IMG/VR virus record: IMGVR_UViG_3300031957_001682
Coordinates: 1 to 64,000 of that record
DNA from: a virus
Direction: 5' to 3' (one strand)
DNA length: 64,000 nt
Below are positions 33,944 through 42,586 of this stretch, one piece after another. A model generated the notes under the pieces. The model was not told the DNA's origin. It saw only the letters and a program-made list of their open reading frames with translations, and did no database searches. Position 1 is the stretch's first letter. Each line of letters starts with the position of its first letter. The position numbers and the translations under genes were made by a program.

Positions 33944-36133
33944 TCAATACTTTGCGATAGTATCACGAGCCAAGACTTTGATAGCCTTTGGCATAATTTT
34001 CAGTGTGGATTTTACCACACCTTTGTCTTCGGGAATTTGAAGTGGTGCTTCAATAATGTAGTAATCATCAATCAAAAGCACCATTTTTTCGGTGTGTGCG
34101 TCTGCTGTACTACCCATTTTATTCTTTTCAAAAATGATACGAATTTGATTGGTTGTTGAGTTGTTTTCACCGTGTACACTGAACTCCGTTCCTGTACGCA
34201 TTTTGTGGTAAAACAACGGGTCATCCACTGCAATTTCCATTGTCATTTCATACGAAGTTTGACCTTCAACCATGAGGTTTGCGTTTCTCGCACCAGCAAA
34301 TGGTACTTGGTCCGTTGATGCTGATGCTGATTGATACTGTCCATTGATGGTATGGAATGCTTGCATACCTGTTTGTCCGGTTAATGAGAAGTTCATCACT
34401 TGAGCAACCTGTTGTCCAGCCAAAGTAATGCTACCGTTGTAAAACATAAACGGTTTCTGCGTTCCCTTACCAATACCCGATTCAAGACGCTTTGCTTCAG
34501 TGCTGGCAGTATCATCAAACATGCGATGTGCGCCATATCTTGTCAACGGTGTGGCTTCTAAACGACCAGTATCGGTGTAGCAAAGAGCCGCATTGAAGTT
34601 GACTGAAAGGCGTAGTGCCGCATCGTTGTCAGTTGTCATGGTAAAGTCAGTGACCTTACAGCCACGGAACACACGAGTCAATTCCTTTGAGTCATTAACT
34701 CCACCATCGGTACTACCAGCATTTGAGTCAATATCTCGGCGGCGTTGTGATACTTCAAGAGCAAATGATGGTTGGGTGGTGCGAGAGAAAAGAAGATGTG
34801 AAACAGAATCAGTAATGGTATTATCAGTGCCAACTGCTACAGGGTTTGTATCAGCATCACCGATAATTCGTACTTCAACTACTCTTCCCGAATCGTGAGC
34901 ATATTTCAAGGGTTCATCCAAGTACACAACATGGTCGCCTGTGTTCTCCGAAACTCCGATTACTCTTCGGATTTCATTTGTTTGCGCTAAATCAAAATCA
35001 AAGTCAGTAAGTGTTCCATCCCATTCAGCCGAGCCTGTTTCCGGCTCATGGTCGCTTACAATAGGAACTTCTGTAGGGTCTTGAATTTCAATGTAAGTGC
35101 CTACAGCAACTTGAGCATCGTGAGCGTTGAGAACAATGTGTGATTGACCAGCAAAAGAAGCCGAGCCAAGAGAAAGTGTCACATCACTGGCAAGTGAAGT
35201 TTGAAGTTTGCTTAACAATTCATGTCCAAGACAGTATTTGAGCCAGCGAGCAGAATGCATAGCGACTTCAAATGAGCCACCTTCGTTGGTAAGTTTGCCG
35301 GGAACTTGCACGCTTACATCACGACCAAGCCCTACAACATGGAACCGCTTCAAGTCCACCTTAGTTTCGGGTAGGGTGAGGGCCGTAGCAATACCCAAGA
35401 ACTGGTCTGTTTTGACTGATTCAGTACCCGGTAAGGCTACTGTGGCTTGAGTCATTGCTATATCCATTGGTGGTGTTTTGTAAGGTAAAATTTCTAACAC
35501 ATTGCCCGCTCCCATAGTGACCATATCATCTGTTATCATTGCGGGTGTAATTTGTAAAGAACAACCGTTATTTTCAACAATGGTAAAAATACGCCCATTG
35601 CTTGCTAAGTCACCCGAATCAACATCATCAGCCCCGCTTCCACCCGAAGTGGTCCAAATAAGTTGAGAGCCAACAAGCATATTTTTTGGGTACTTTAAAT
35701 TAGTTGCTGAAAAAGTTAATGTTTGGTTGCTATTTGTAGCAGTAGTAGCAACTGAAACAGTAATTACAGTAGCACTGTTAATTTTTGTCACTATGCTATT
35801 TGAACCAATACCTGTTCCGGTCACTACCATACCCACTCTTACAAGAGCAGTTGAGTCCATAGTGATGTGTTTTACACTGGATGTAGTACCGTCGCTTAAA
35901 CCGGATGTATGGTTGGTATCGCATGTATTATCGGTAAATGTAATTGCCTCTTGAAAAAGAGTAGTGTTTACTTCTGCTTTAAATGCCAAAGTGGTGATAT
36001 TATTACTCGATACTACAGTTAGCCCCACATCGGAGTTTGCATCCGTACCAATTCTTATTCGCATACCCGCTTCCGGTGCAAATGATACTTCTGCTAAATC
36101 GCCCTTGTACACTGTGCTTGGCATGTTAATCAA
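33944..36133 (-). CDS. Major tail (tube) protein with inserted repeat module
   Basis: 729 residues starting at MINMPSTVYKGDLAEV. It is beta-rich with conserved-looking segments such as GMRIRIGTDANSDVGL near the start, SFALEVSQRRRDID, and GAHRMFDDT. It ends in a Lys-rich piece (STLKIMPKAIKVLARD). Residues about 62-145 are a module HITMDST...RVGMVVTGTGIGSNS that also occurs five times in the giant tail protein. Position between the tail terminator and tail chaperones identifies it as the tube protein. At 729 residues it is much larger than usual (150-300), so several domains probably decorate the tube outside. Confidence 0.65.
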   Translation of the reverse strand: MINMPSTVYKGDLAEVSFAPEAGMRIRIGTDANSDVGLTVVSSNNITTLAFKAEVNTTLFQEAITFTDNTCDTNHTSGLSDGTTSSVKHITMDSTALVRVGMVVTGTGIGSNSIVTKINSATVITVSVATTATNSNQTLTFSATNLKYPKNMLVGSQLIWTTSGGSGADDVDSGDLASNGRIFTIVENNGCSLQITPAMITDDMVTMGAGNVLEILPYKTPPMDIAMTQATVALPGTESVKTDQFLGIATALTLPETKVDLKRFHVVGLGRDVSVQVPGKLTNEGGSFEVAMHSARWLKYCLGHELLSKLQTSLASDVTLSLGSASFAGQSHIVLNAHDAQVAVGTYIEIQDPTEVPIVSDHEPETGSAEWDGTLTDFDFDLAQTNEIRRVIGVSENTGDHVVYLDEPLKYAHDSGRVVEVRIIGDADTNPVAVGTDNTITDSVSHLLFSRTTQPSFALEVSQRRRDIDSNAGSTDGGVNDSKELTRVFRGCKVTDFTMTTDNDAALRLSVNFNAALCYTDTGRLEATPLTRYGAHRMFDDTASTEAKRLESGIGKGTQKPFMFYNGSITLAGQQVAQVMNFSLTGQTGMQAFHTINGQYQSASASTDQVPFAGARNANLMVEGQTSYEMTMEIAVDDPLFYHKMRTGTEFSVHGENNSTTNQIRIIFEKNKMGSTADAHTEKMVLLIDDYYIIEAPLQIPEDKGVVKSTLKIMPKAIKVLARDTIAKY

Positions 36134-36134
36134 C

Positions 36135-36587
36135 TCATGGTATTGCTTCTGCGAGTATTACTACTTCAACTTGGAATGTCATACGGAATAATTGCTTGCT
36201 ACGGTCGGAAAGGTCGGTGCGGGTCTTGAAAACTAAGCGGTCAAAACTTACCCCATCCCCCTTTCTTTTCGAGTGAATCAGCCTTCGCACTTCGTTCTCA
36301 AGTGCTTGCAGATGCTTCCTCCCCTTAACAGTTCGCATATCAACCGTGATATTTATACGAGAAGTGACGAAATCATAGAACAATTCCGGTGCTTCTTCGT
36401 TGTGTGCGGTTTCATAGCACATGATATAATCATGGCGTTGTAAATCAATACGCTTTCCTCTTTCCGGCGATGTGGAAGCAATATCAATTACTATAGGGCG
36501 TATATTGCTGGTATTTCCCCGATTCCAGTCAGTTTGAAACAGGTTGATGATAACATCAAGTGATTCAGTCCAAGTTGCAACCATCAA
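36135..36587 (-). CDS. Putative tail terminator/neck protein
   Basis: 150 residues (WTESLDVIINLFQTDWNR at the start) with a mixed alpha/beta pattern and a repeated amphipathic beta end (LFRMTFQVEVVILAEAIP). The stretch ITVDMRTVKGRKHLQALENEV resembles tail-terminator/HK97 gp10-class neck proteins. Gene order (connector, 123-residue protein, this, major tail) supports the assignment. It starts at ATG 36587, overlapping the preceding stop by 4 bases. Confidence 0.55.
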   Translation of the reverse strand: MMVATWTESLDVIINLFQTDWNRGNTSNIRPIVIDIASTSPERGKRIDLQRHDYIMCYETAHNEEAPELFYDFVTSRINITVDMRTVKGRKHLQALENEVRRLIHSKRKGDGVSFDRLVFKTRTDLSDRSKQLFRMTFQVEVVILAEAIP

Positions 36588-36955
36588 ATACCACCACTTA
36601 TTTTGTCGCTAAGTTCTTTGAAGTTTAAAGGAATAATAAAACCATCTTTGAATTGCAAATTGTGTTCCACCATCTTCGGATTCTGCCGTAGCATAGCATC
36701 ATCGGTGGCTTTGAAGAGTTTTTCCATCTCTTCATCAGTGGCTTGTTTTTTACTTGAAGTGTTAAAATATGCACCATCTTTTTGTTGTAAACCTTGAGCA
36801 GTAGCCTCAATATCCATCATTCGCTCACGAAAATCTTTGGGTTCTTGAGTGAACTCTTCACGCATTTGCTTTTGCAATTGCTTGTCTTTAATGTACATTT
36901 CAGTAATTCCAGTATGAAAGTAATTACCTTGTTCTGTGAACTCTCGGACACTCAC
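36584..36955 (-). CDS. Small neck-region protein
   Basis: 123 residues, helical and charged (YIKDKQLQKQMREEFTQEPKDFRERMMDIEATAQ). The C-terminal end reads FKDGFIIPLNFKELSDKI. No domain is recognised. It is coupled by an ATGA overlap to the connector gene upstream and by a 4-base overlap to the tail-terminator-like gene downstream, so a neck or head-completion role is likely by position. Confidence 0.5.
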   Translation of the reverse strand: MSVREFTEQGNYFHTGITEMYIKDKQLQKQMREEFTQEPKDFRERMMDIEATAQGLQQKDGAYFNTSSKKQATDEEMEKLFKATDDAMLRQNPKMVEHNLQFKDGFIIPLNFKELSDKISGGI

Positions 36956-38514
36956 TCAAACACCACCATTTCGACATACTTTGGTAGGGTTCGGTCGATT
37001 TCGGCTTGATACAACTGCACCTTGCTCGCAAGGTCAATGTTCTGTGTACCTTCGGGAATAAGCACCGAGCGGTCGTCAGCCATCAATAATTCAATGGCAA
37101 CCATCTTGGTACATACATCTTCAATGGCTTTCTCAAGGTATCTTTCACCGTAGATATAACTGGTTTTGATAGCGTTCCATTCAAAGAACGGGTAGGAGTT
37201 GTTGAAGTAAACAATCCCCATTTCGTGGTCAAGCCACCAATCACGGAGTCGGCCACTGTCACCACTGCTTGAGCCGCCTTGTAGGTCAACCAAGAGTGAT
37301 TGTTGGGTGATAGCCCCTGTAATTGCTCCTAAACTACCGGTGACAGCCACGCATCCTGTGAAGGAGGTAGCCGTCTTGCCTGTGTATCGGAACACATCAC
37401 CACTGGCATCAATAGCAACACCAGCGTTTACGAATCCTTCTGTTGATGCTACATTGATAGTTGTACTGTCAAGGCTTGTGAATGTAGTGCTGTTGGTCTG
37501 TGTTTGGTCAATAGCAATAGTTGATGAATTGGTGACCATACTACACACCTCACCAGCCTTTACACCCCTCATGCTGGTGACTTTGACCACACCTGTACCG
37601 TAATCAGCGTTGGCAGTAGCCAAAAACTCATTATGAATAGCGATATTTGATGTAGAGCCTTCAAGTGTAAATGTTGGTGAAAACTCAACAGCCGCTTTGC
37701 TTACACGGTCTTCCTTGTTTATGAGGTCAGCAAAGTTTTGCGCTACCGTAGCGGCATCAAAGTCGTCACGCCACTGGCCTGTACCAGTGCCTTGAGCAAG
37801 AGTAGCAACACTTCCATTACCGGGTGAAAAGTACACTGCGGCTGAACTAAGCGAAGACACATCCTCAAACTTTACACGGGCTTCTGCCGCACCAATTTCA
37901 CGATAGTCAGCACCTTGCCATAGTTCAAGGCGAAGAATTTGCTGTACATTCCTAAAAAGAAGGGGTGCAGTACCGACATAATCCGTATAGTATCGTCGTC
38001 GGTATGGCTTGTAGGTATCGAAATTAATGTACTCGGCTGATACCAAATAAGGTCGCCAAGCGTTGCGAGTAAGATTGTCGATGCGGTCTTGCATCTTAAG
38101 AATAACATGGTCCACTTTGGCCTTCGTCATTCCACGAGTGCGGCCATCGGTAAACGATGCTTGGTTTTGCACATAGGTGTTGTCAGCCACTTGATAATCA
38201 GCCGCCGTAATACTACCACTAAAAGCCAGTTTTACACCGCTGGCTGAACTGGTGATAGCAGTAATGACTTTTTCAAAACCCATAGGGTCTGCATCGGAGT
38301 AAATTAAAAGTGTGTCACCAACACTGTAGCCGTTGTTTCGATAGTCGCCACCAGTGATAAAAACACCATCAGTAGCACTGTCGGCACTTACGAGGACAGC
38401 CTCGCTTGGTCCAATATCGAGTAGGTCAGCGACTTTTTGGGCGGTGGTGTACACTACAGCAGACGGGTCAAGTGGGCGGGTTTCCGCCTCACCGGGACTG
38501 AACACTACTGGCAT
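36952..38514 (-). CDS. Head-tail connector protein
   Basis: 520 residues, start ATG 38514 preceded by a GAGGGAGGG ribosome binding site. Residues 20-40 (YTTAQKVADLLDIGPSE) and 125-150 (MTKAKVDHVILKMQDRIDNLT) resemble the helices of gp6/gp15-type adaptor proteins that sit under the portal, and the C-terminal helix with DLASKVQLYQAEIDRTL matches this class. Inserted between them is a beta module with DVFRYTGKTATSFTGCVAV, a short unit that also occurs in the giant tail protein. An adaptor with an inserted beta module is therefore the best reading. Confidence 0.6.
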   Translation of the reverse strand: MPVVFSPGEAETRPLDPSAVVYTTAQKVADLLDIGPSEAVLVSADSATDGVFITGGDYRNNGYSVGDTLLIYSDADPMGFEKVITAITSSASGVKLAFSGSITAADYQVADNTYVQNQASFTDGRTRGMTKAKVDHVILKMQDRIDNLTRNAWRPYLVSAEYINFDTYKPYRRRYYTDYVGTAPLLFRNVQQILRLELWQGADYREIGAAEARVKFEDVSSLSSAAVYFSPGNGSVATLAQGTGTGQWRDDFDAATVAQNFADLINKEDRVSKAAVEFSPTFTLEGSTSNIAIHNEFLATANADYGTGVVKVTSMRGVKAGEVCSMVTNSSTIAIDQTQTNSTTFTSLDSTTINVASTEGFVNAGVAIDASGDVFRYTGKTATSFTGCVAVTGSLGAITGAITQQSLLVDLQGGSSSGDSGRLRDWWLDHEMGIVYFNNSYPFFEWNAIKTSYIYGERYLEKAIEDVCTKMVAIELLMADDRSVLIPEGTQNIDLASKVQLYQAEIDRTLPKYVEMVVFE

Positions 38515-38531
38515 ACATTACCCTCCCTCAT

Positions 38532-39368
38532 TCAATAGCCTAAATCCTGTGAATAGTCGGGGTTATTACGAGCATTTTCCGTCATTTCTTCGAGAGAATT
38601 AAACCCACCAGTTGGGAACATTTCTGCCGGGAAACGAAGTCTTGGTGGTTGGCCTTCGCTTTGTATCATCATTTGTGCTGGACAGTTCGCATTCATACAA
38701 ACCATTTTTCCTTCACCGGGGTGAACTTCTTCCAACTTTCCTTGACAAACTTTACAATTTGAAGCAACAACATTATGCCTCGCTCGCACTTCTTCGGGAA
38801 TCTCCACACCCGCTACCGAAGGATAGCCAAATTTCAAAATATCCCAAGCATCACGCATAGGAACTTGGCGAGAGGTCATGATGCGGCGCATGTGTTCAGC
38901 CTCGGCATCGGGGTTGAACTCTTCTTCGGGCGGCATACCATCACGGAGTTTACCTTCACTGTCAAACAAATTAGGCATTCGTTTTTTATCAGCATCTATG
39001 TCTTCTTGGCTTTCATTAGGCGTTGTACCTTCTTTCATAGCCTGTTCTAATTCTTCTTGTCTTAGTGCGAAGTCTGCCTCCGCTTCACCGCTATAATCGG
39101 GTTCACTCAACGAACTTTCCAAGTTTTGCCCCTCAAAGGGTACTCTTTCGTTCATGAACTTGAGTCCGTGTTCCTCCGGGTTCGCTACAGCGTCGTACAT
39201 GAGTTTGTCACGGGCTTGAGTAAACTGTTCACCTGCGGCATCACCACCAGCACCACGAAGTTCGTTAGCGACTTTTTTGTTTGCCCACCGTTGAAGGCGA
39301 ACTTCTTCACCATCTGCGGTAAGCACCTTTTGTCGGTGGGGTTGCATTGCTTTAATCAAAATCTTCAT
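38532..39368 (-). CDS. Virion-operon protein with zinc ribbon and internal AW-x2-LK motif
   Basis: 278 residues. The N-terminal part is charged and helical (VRLQRWANKKVANELRG). The recurrent operon motif appears at 170-179 as PMRDAWDILK. After it comes a zinc ribbon: NCKVCQGKLEEV and MVCMNANCPAQM give four Cys in C-x2-C and C-x4-C pairs. The rest is acidic and probably disordered. A role as a minor virion protein is inferred from context; the zinc domain could hold DNA or another protein. Confidence 0.6.
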   Translation of the reverse strand: MKILIKAMQPHRQKVLTADGEEVRLQRWANKKVANELRGAGGDAAGEQFTQARDKLMYDAVANPEEHGLKFMNERVPFEGQNLESSLSEPDYSGEAEADFALRQEELEQAMKEGTTPNESQEDIDADKKRMPNLFDSEGKLRDGMPPEEEFNPDAEAEHMRRIMTSRQVPMRDAWDILKFGYPSVAGVEIPEEVRARHNVVASNCKVCQGKLEEVHPGEGKMVCMNANCPAQMMIQSEGQPPRLRFPAEMFPTGGFNSLEEMTENARNNPDYSQDLGY

Positions 39369-39377
39369 AGTATCACA

Positions 39378-39563
39378 TCAGTATTGTGGTTCAAAACCGG
39401 GTTGTTGCATCGCCGCCCTACAATGAGGACATGCGTTATGGGCGTTGCGGCCCATACCTGCGGGTGCATCAAAATGACCGCCGCAATTCTTACATTCAAA
39501 ACCGACTATTTCATCTTCACGGGCTTTCAAAACTTTCCATGCCTCATTCATTGCATTCTTCAT
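39378..39563 (-). CDS. Small zinc-ribbon protein starting with AW-x2-LK motif
   Basis: ATG at 39563 gives 61 residues; an upstream in-frame start would lie inside the preceding gene. Residues 5-14 read MNEAWKVLKA, the recurrent operon motif. They are followed by a zinc ribbon: FECKNCGGHF (C-x2-C) and CPHCRA (C-x2-C). The pattern motif-linker-zinc ribbon recurs in the 278-residue neighbour, as if both attach a zinc domain to a common partner through the motif. Confidence 0.6.
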   Translation of the reverse strand: MKNAMNEAWKVLKAREDEIVGFECKNCGGHFDAPAGMGRNAHNACPHCRAAMQQPGFEPQY

Positions 39564-39567
39564 AGTA

Positions 39568-39867
39568 TCACATTCTGTTCTTTTCGTCACGACTTGCTAA
39601 GTTGTATTCCATTGGTTTGTCACAACTACCACAAGTGGCTCTCCACATAAAATGAAGGAAGCCACAGTGTGTACAGCGTGTACCCGAACCTATGTTCAGC
39701 ACATCACCGATATTACGATTACGGTTGCGTTGTGAAGATGTAATACCCTTGAGGGGGTTTTGCTCGTCAGTCACAGCGGCAATGCTGTACTCACTATCGT
39801 TCTTGACACCTTGCTTACTCGACCGCACCATGTCGCTAAGGTCGAGAGTTCTTGCATCAAATCCCAT
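39568..39867 (-). CDS. Zinc-ribbon protein
   Basis: 99 residues. The first 55 are polar and basic (SSQRNRNRNIGD). The last 40 hold a zinc ribbon with TRCTHCGFLHFMW and TCGSCDKPM. The ATG at 39867 follows a GAGGTGAG ribosome binding site. No operon motif is present in this one. The function is unknown; the position among decoration-protein and connector genes suggests a minor capsid or neck component. Confidence 0.55.
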   Translation of the reverse strand: MGFDARTLDLSDMVRSSKQGVKNDSEYSIAAVTDEQNPLKGITSSQRNRNRNIGDVLNIGSGTRCTHCGFLHFMWRATCGSCDKPMEYNLASRDEKNRM

Positions 39868-39878
39868 ACCTACTCACC

Positions 39879-40082
39879 TCAAGCGAGTTGGTATGTCACC
39901 ATGACAAAGATATTTCCCAATACAGGGAATACTTCGGTATCAATCACAGAACTCGTACTGCTTGAATCAGCAACCGCTTGAATGAGGTCTTCAACTGCCG
40001 CCGCCCATGTAGCCGCCGCATTTACCTCTTTAGGCGAGAAAGGGCCGAAGCACTTTACGCCAATCTTGGTTAGTGATGCCAT
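39879..40082 (-). CDS. Small structural protein of unknown family
   Basis: 67 residues: MASLTKIGVKCFGPFSPKEVN at the start, then a helix (AATWAAAVEDLIQAVAD) and a beta end (EVFPVLGNIFVMVTYQLA). It has a GAGGTGACT ribosome binding site. It follows the 108-residue decoration-like gene and may be another surface subunit. No family was recognised. Confidence 0.5.
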   Translation of the reverse strand: MASLTKIGVKCFGPFSPKEVNAAATWAAAVEDLIQAVADSSSTSSVIDTEVFPVLGNIFVMVTYQLA

Positions 40083-40093
40083 CGTTAGTCACC

Positions 40094-40420
40094 TCAAGAG
40101 CGGCGACCAATTGCGATGAATGTACCTGCTTTGACAGGGAAACCACCGTTGCCAGCGGCAATGAGTAGGGAAGTACCGTTGATAAGACACAAGTTGTTGA
40201 AGTGAACATCTTGTGCATCAGCCGCACCGCCTGTGTCAGTGATTCCCACTGCTGAAAGCGCACCAGTACCGTTAGTGCCAGCAAAGTCAATGCTTGCGAG
40301 TTGAGAACTCAAATCAATAGTGAGTGTTCCTGTGTCACCTGCGGTATAACTACCTGTGATAATCATTCGGTCACCGAAAACGGTTGGTCTTGGGTCAATT
40401 GTTGCTGTGCTTGCCGCCAT
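40094..40420 (-). CDS. Small capsid decoration-like protein
   Basis: 108 residues, Gly/Thr/Ala-rich and beta (MIITGSYTAGDTGTLTIDLS, TSLLIAAGNGGF). The composition and the short gene just after the capsid gene and one other protein match surface decoration proteins. Its ribosome binding site GGAGATGA resembles those of the major capsid gene and its neighbour, suggesting high expression. The start ATG shares an A with the previous stop (TAATG). Confidence 0.55.
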   Translation of the reverse strand: MAASTATIDPRPTVFGDRMIITGSYTAGDTGTLTIDLSSQLASIDFAGTNGTGALSAVGITDTGGAADAQDVHFNNLCLINGTSLLIAAGNGGFPVKAGTFIAIGRRS

Positions 40421-40800
40421 TATTGTTCATCTCCTGTTGTTTCTTCGCTGGGTTCAACTTCACTTAAAGATTCCTCAACCGGTGTAGGGTTCAAATGTTC
40501 CTCAACCAGTTTGAGTGCGGCTGTCTTTGTGAGATAGCCAGCACCCATAGGTACTTCTTGTGCTTTTAGCCAAGCAAGAATGTCTTTGCGACTCCAACCC
40601 GTGTCGGGCAAGCCGTCATTGTCTGCATCTATGGTAATACCATTATCACCTTCAATCAAGAAGCGTGATGCGGGTAGTGTGTGTCGCCACTCGTCAAGCC
40701 AATGTTGACTTACTTCAACAACTTCACCACGAGTCCACATACCCATTGTATGTCGCATTGGGCGTTCAAAGAACGGTCCTAAAAAGGTCACAGTAGGCAT
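40420..40800 (-). CDS. Capsid-region protein with HeH/SAP-like helix domain
   Basis: 126 residues. The first 60 (TVTFLGPFFERPMRH, VVEVSQHWLDEWRH) are a small beta/alpha unit seen in head-completion-type proteins. Residues 68-105 (WSRKDILAWLKAQEV, TKTAALKLVEEHL) form a helix-extension-helix unit like HeH/LEM/SAP domains. The C-terminal end is acidic (VEESLSEVEPSEETTGDEQ). It could anchor another head protein or DNA. The pattern small fold + SAP-like + acidic tail is the same as in the 162-residue tail protein, so the two may be related. Confidence 0.6.
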   Translation of the reverse strand: MPTVTFLGPFFERPMRHTMGMWTRGEVVEVSQHWLDEWRHTLPASRFLIEGDNGITIDADNDGLPDTGWSRKDILAWLKAQEVPMGAGYLTKTAALKLVEEHLNPTPVEESLSEVEPSEETTGDEQ

Positions 40801-40810
40801 TTAGCCCACC

Positions 40811-41440
40811 TCAAACAACGAGCATCATCAAGACGACTGATTCAGTGCCACCGCTCACATTCTTCAAGATGAGTGGTGTTCGCTTGTAAAGTTCTGTGTT
40901 GTCGTTGGTTTGCACTGGTGTGTTGCCAGTGAGTGTAATCGAAGTTGCTGTGAGTTCCTTGATAGTACCAAGATGCGCCCCCTCAAGAGTGGTGATAACA
41001 TCACCAGCACTGAATTGAGTGGTTGCATCAACAGTATCAACGGTAGCGACACTTTGACTTGTCAAAAAGTGTGAGCCATCGTTAATCAAAACACCTGTTG
41101 CAACGGATTGCATCATCAATGGGTCGAGTGAAGCACTGTCACCCAACCATTGGCAACTTGTGTGAACAATGTCACTGCAAGAACCGGAAAGGGTAAGAGT
41201 TGCGTTGTCAGTAGCGTTTGACCACTTAGCGACAATCAATCGTGGGTTGTGAACTTGGCCGGAACCATCGGAGTTCGATGCTTGGAAACCGGTAATGCTA
41301 CCGGGGTATGTTCCGTTAAAGCCGTCAAGCCACTTTGTTTTGTCTTGGTCAACACCGCCCTGCAAGGGTAGGTCCATCATTACATGGATTTCGCCCGCAG
41401 ATGGTGTGTATGTCAAATTTCGGTATGTAATTGCTGCCAT
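40811..41440 (-). CDS. Probable capsid decoration/minor capsid protein
   Basis: 209 residues directly after the major capsid gene, with beta segments (IHVMMDLPLQGGVD, NPRLIVAKWSNATDNATLTL) and an Ig-like C-terminal module (DVITTLEGAHLGTIKELTATSITLTG). Its leader (AAAAAATAATGGAGATGA) is nearly identical to that of the major capsid gene, so it is expected to be made in similar amounts. A trimeric or hexon-centre decoration protein is the likely role; no family was recognised with certainty. Confidence 0.55.
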   Translation of the reverse strand: MAAITYRNLTYTPSAGEIHVMMDLPLQGGVDQDKTKWLDGFNGTYPGSITGFQASNSDGSGQVHNPRLIVAKWSNATDNATLTLSGSCSDIVHTSCQWLGDSASLDPLMMQSVATGVLINDGSHFLTSQSVATVDTVDATTQFSAGDVITTLEGAHLGTIKELTATSITLTGNTPVQTNDNTELYKRTPLILKNVSGGTESVVLMMLVV

Positions 41441-41476
41441 ATTATGTCATCTCCATTATTTTTTTCTCATCCACCA
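41441..41476 (-). promoter_or_regulatory. Strong leader and ribosome binding site shared with capsid gene
   Basis: The minus strand reads AAAAAAATAATGGAGATGA before the start of the 209-residue gene. The same A-rich run plus ATAATGGAGA occurs before the capsid gene (42587-42608). Both resemble high-efficiency initiation sites: an A-rich, unstructured stretch next to a GGAG ribosome binding site. Confidence 0.55.
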
Positions 41477-42577
41477 TCACTTAAGGTCACGAATTGAAGC
41501 GTGTCCTCCGAAGAAAGTCGTCCATAGTTCTCCCATAGTTCGGTACATTCCTTCTTGTCCAAGACGGTTGATTGCGAATGGGTCACCAGTTTCAATACCA
41601 CTCTCGAAGTATTGGGTCGGGATAGCGGTTGAGAAGTACAAGTAGTCCGTATCAAGGAAGTACATGCGGCTCAAGGTGTCTGCTTGAACATCCTTAGATG
41701 GGATGATTGGGACACCGTTGTAGGTAGCGACGATGAATCCGGCTTCGATACCGGGAACACCCTTCACACCGTTGTAGGTAGGAGTGATTCGCTTCTCTTC
41801 CATGAATCGCTGTTGCGACTGTAGGAGTTGTTGAAGGCGCATCAAAGTGTCATATCCTGTAAGGATGACCTTTGGGTTGCCACCACGAGTCCAGCACTTT
41901 TGGAAGATGGTGTCCAAGTGGTCGAGGGAAAGAGTTCGGTCAGTACCGGAGTTCTCATCGTGTTCTGCAAGGGACCAAGAGTTTGCACTTCGGTCGATTG
42001 AGTAAATGTCTTCGTTAGCGGAAGCAGATGCACCGGTTGTGATTCGGTCAAGTGACTCGAAATCGTTGCCAGCGGCGGTAGCCTTGTCAACAAGAAGCAT
42101 CTTGTTGATATGCTCGGCGTGGTGCTTACCCATTTCTTCCTTGAGGATTGAGCGAATGTCGCCCAGTCCGTCATCCTTGTCAGCAAGGAACATTGCGGTT
42201 TCGCTCATGTCGAAGGTGTGAACCACAGTCTTCGGCTTTGCGGCAATGTGTTGGAAGGTAGGCTTGGTGGTGTCCGGTAGGGTTGCGTTTTCTGCAACAC
42301 CGCCGCCAACAGTAAACGAAGGTCGTGCAGTGATGACTCGCCATCCACTGCGTTCCCACGGTCGCTTTGGTAGGATTGAAAAGGCGTTGAACTCTTGGTT
42401 CAATTGGGACCAAACTTTGCGACCATAAATCGCTTGGTAAGTACCAGCAGTTGTGGACAGCATAGGGCTGTCAGCCTTGAGCAACTCACTACCGGAGTAG
42501 GAATAGCCCATTGCGTTCCCTGCGCCGTAGTAGTATCGTTCCATGTCAGTTACGCTTCGGATATAATCTCGTGCCAT
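41477..42577 (-). CDS. Major capsid protein (HK97-like fold)
   Basis: Forms the icosahedral shell. The start is taken at ATG 42577 (MARDYIRSV) with a GGAGAGTGA ribosome binding site 5 bases ahead; a GTG 9 bases upstream is less likely. The protein has about 366 residues. The N-terminal arm includes YQAIYGRKVWSQLNQEFNAF. A later part (KHHAEHINKMLLVDK, DHLDTIFQKCW, NPKVILTGYDTLMRLQQLL) has the helix-strand order of the HK97 P- and A-domains, ending with GDPFAINRLGQEGMYRTM. It follows the protease/scaffold gene as in all HK97-type viruses. Confidence 0.85.
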   Translation of the reverse strand: MARDYIRSVTDMERYYYGAGNAMGYSYSGSELLKADSPMLSTTAGTYQAIYGRKVWSQLNQEFNAFSILPKRPWERSGWRVITARPSFTVGGGVAENATLPDTTKPTFQHIAAKPKTVVHTFDMSETAMFLADKDDGLGDIRSILKEEMGKHHAEHINKMLLVDKATAAGNDFESLDRITTGASASANEDIYSIDRSANSWSLAEHDENSGTDRTLSLDHLDTIFQKCWTRGGNPKVILTGYDTLMRLQQLLQSQQRFMEEKRITPTYNGVKGVPGIEAGFIVATYNGVPIIPSKDVQADTLSRMYFLDTDYLYFSTAIPTQYFESGIETGDPFAINRLGQEGMYRTMGELWTTFFGGHASIRDLK

Positions 42578-42586
42578 ATATTTCAC

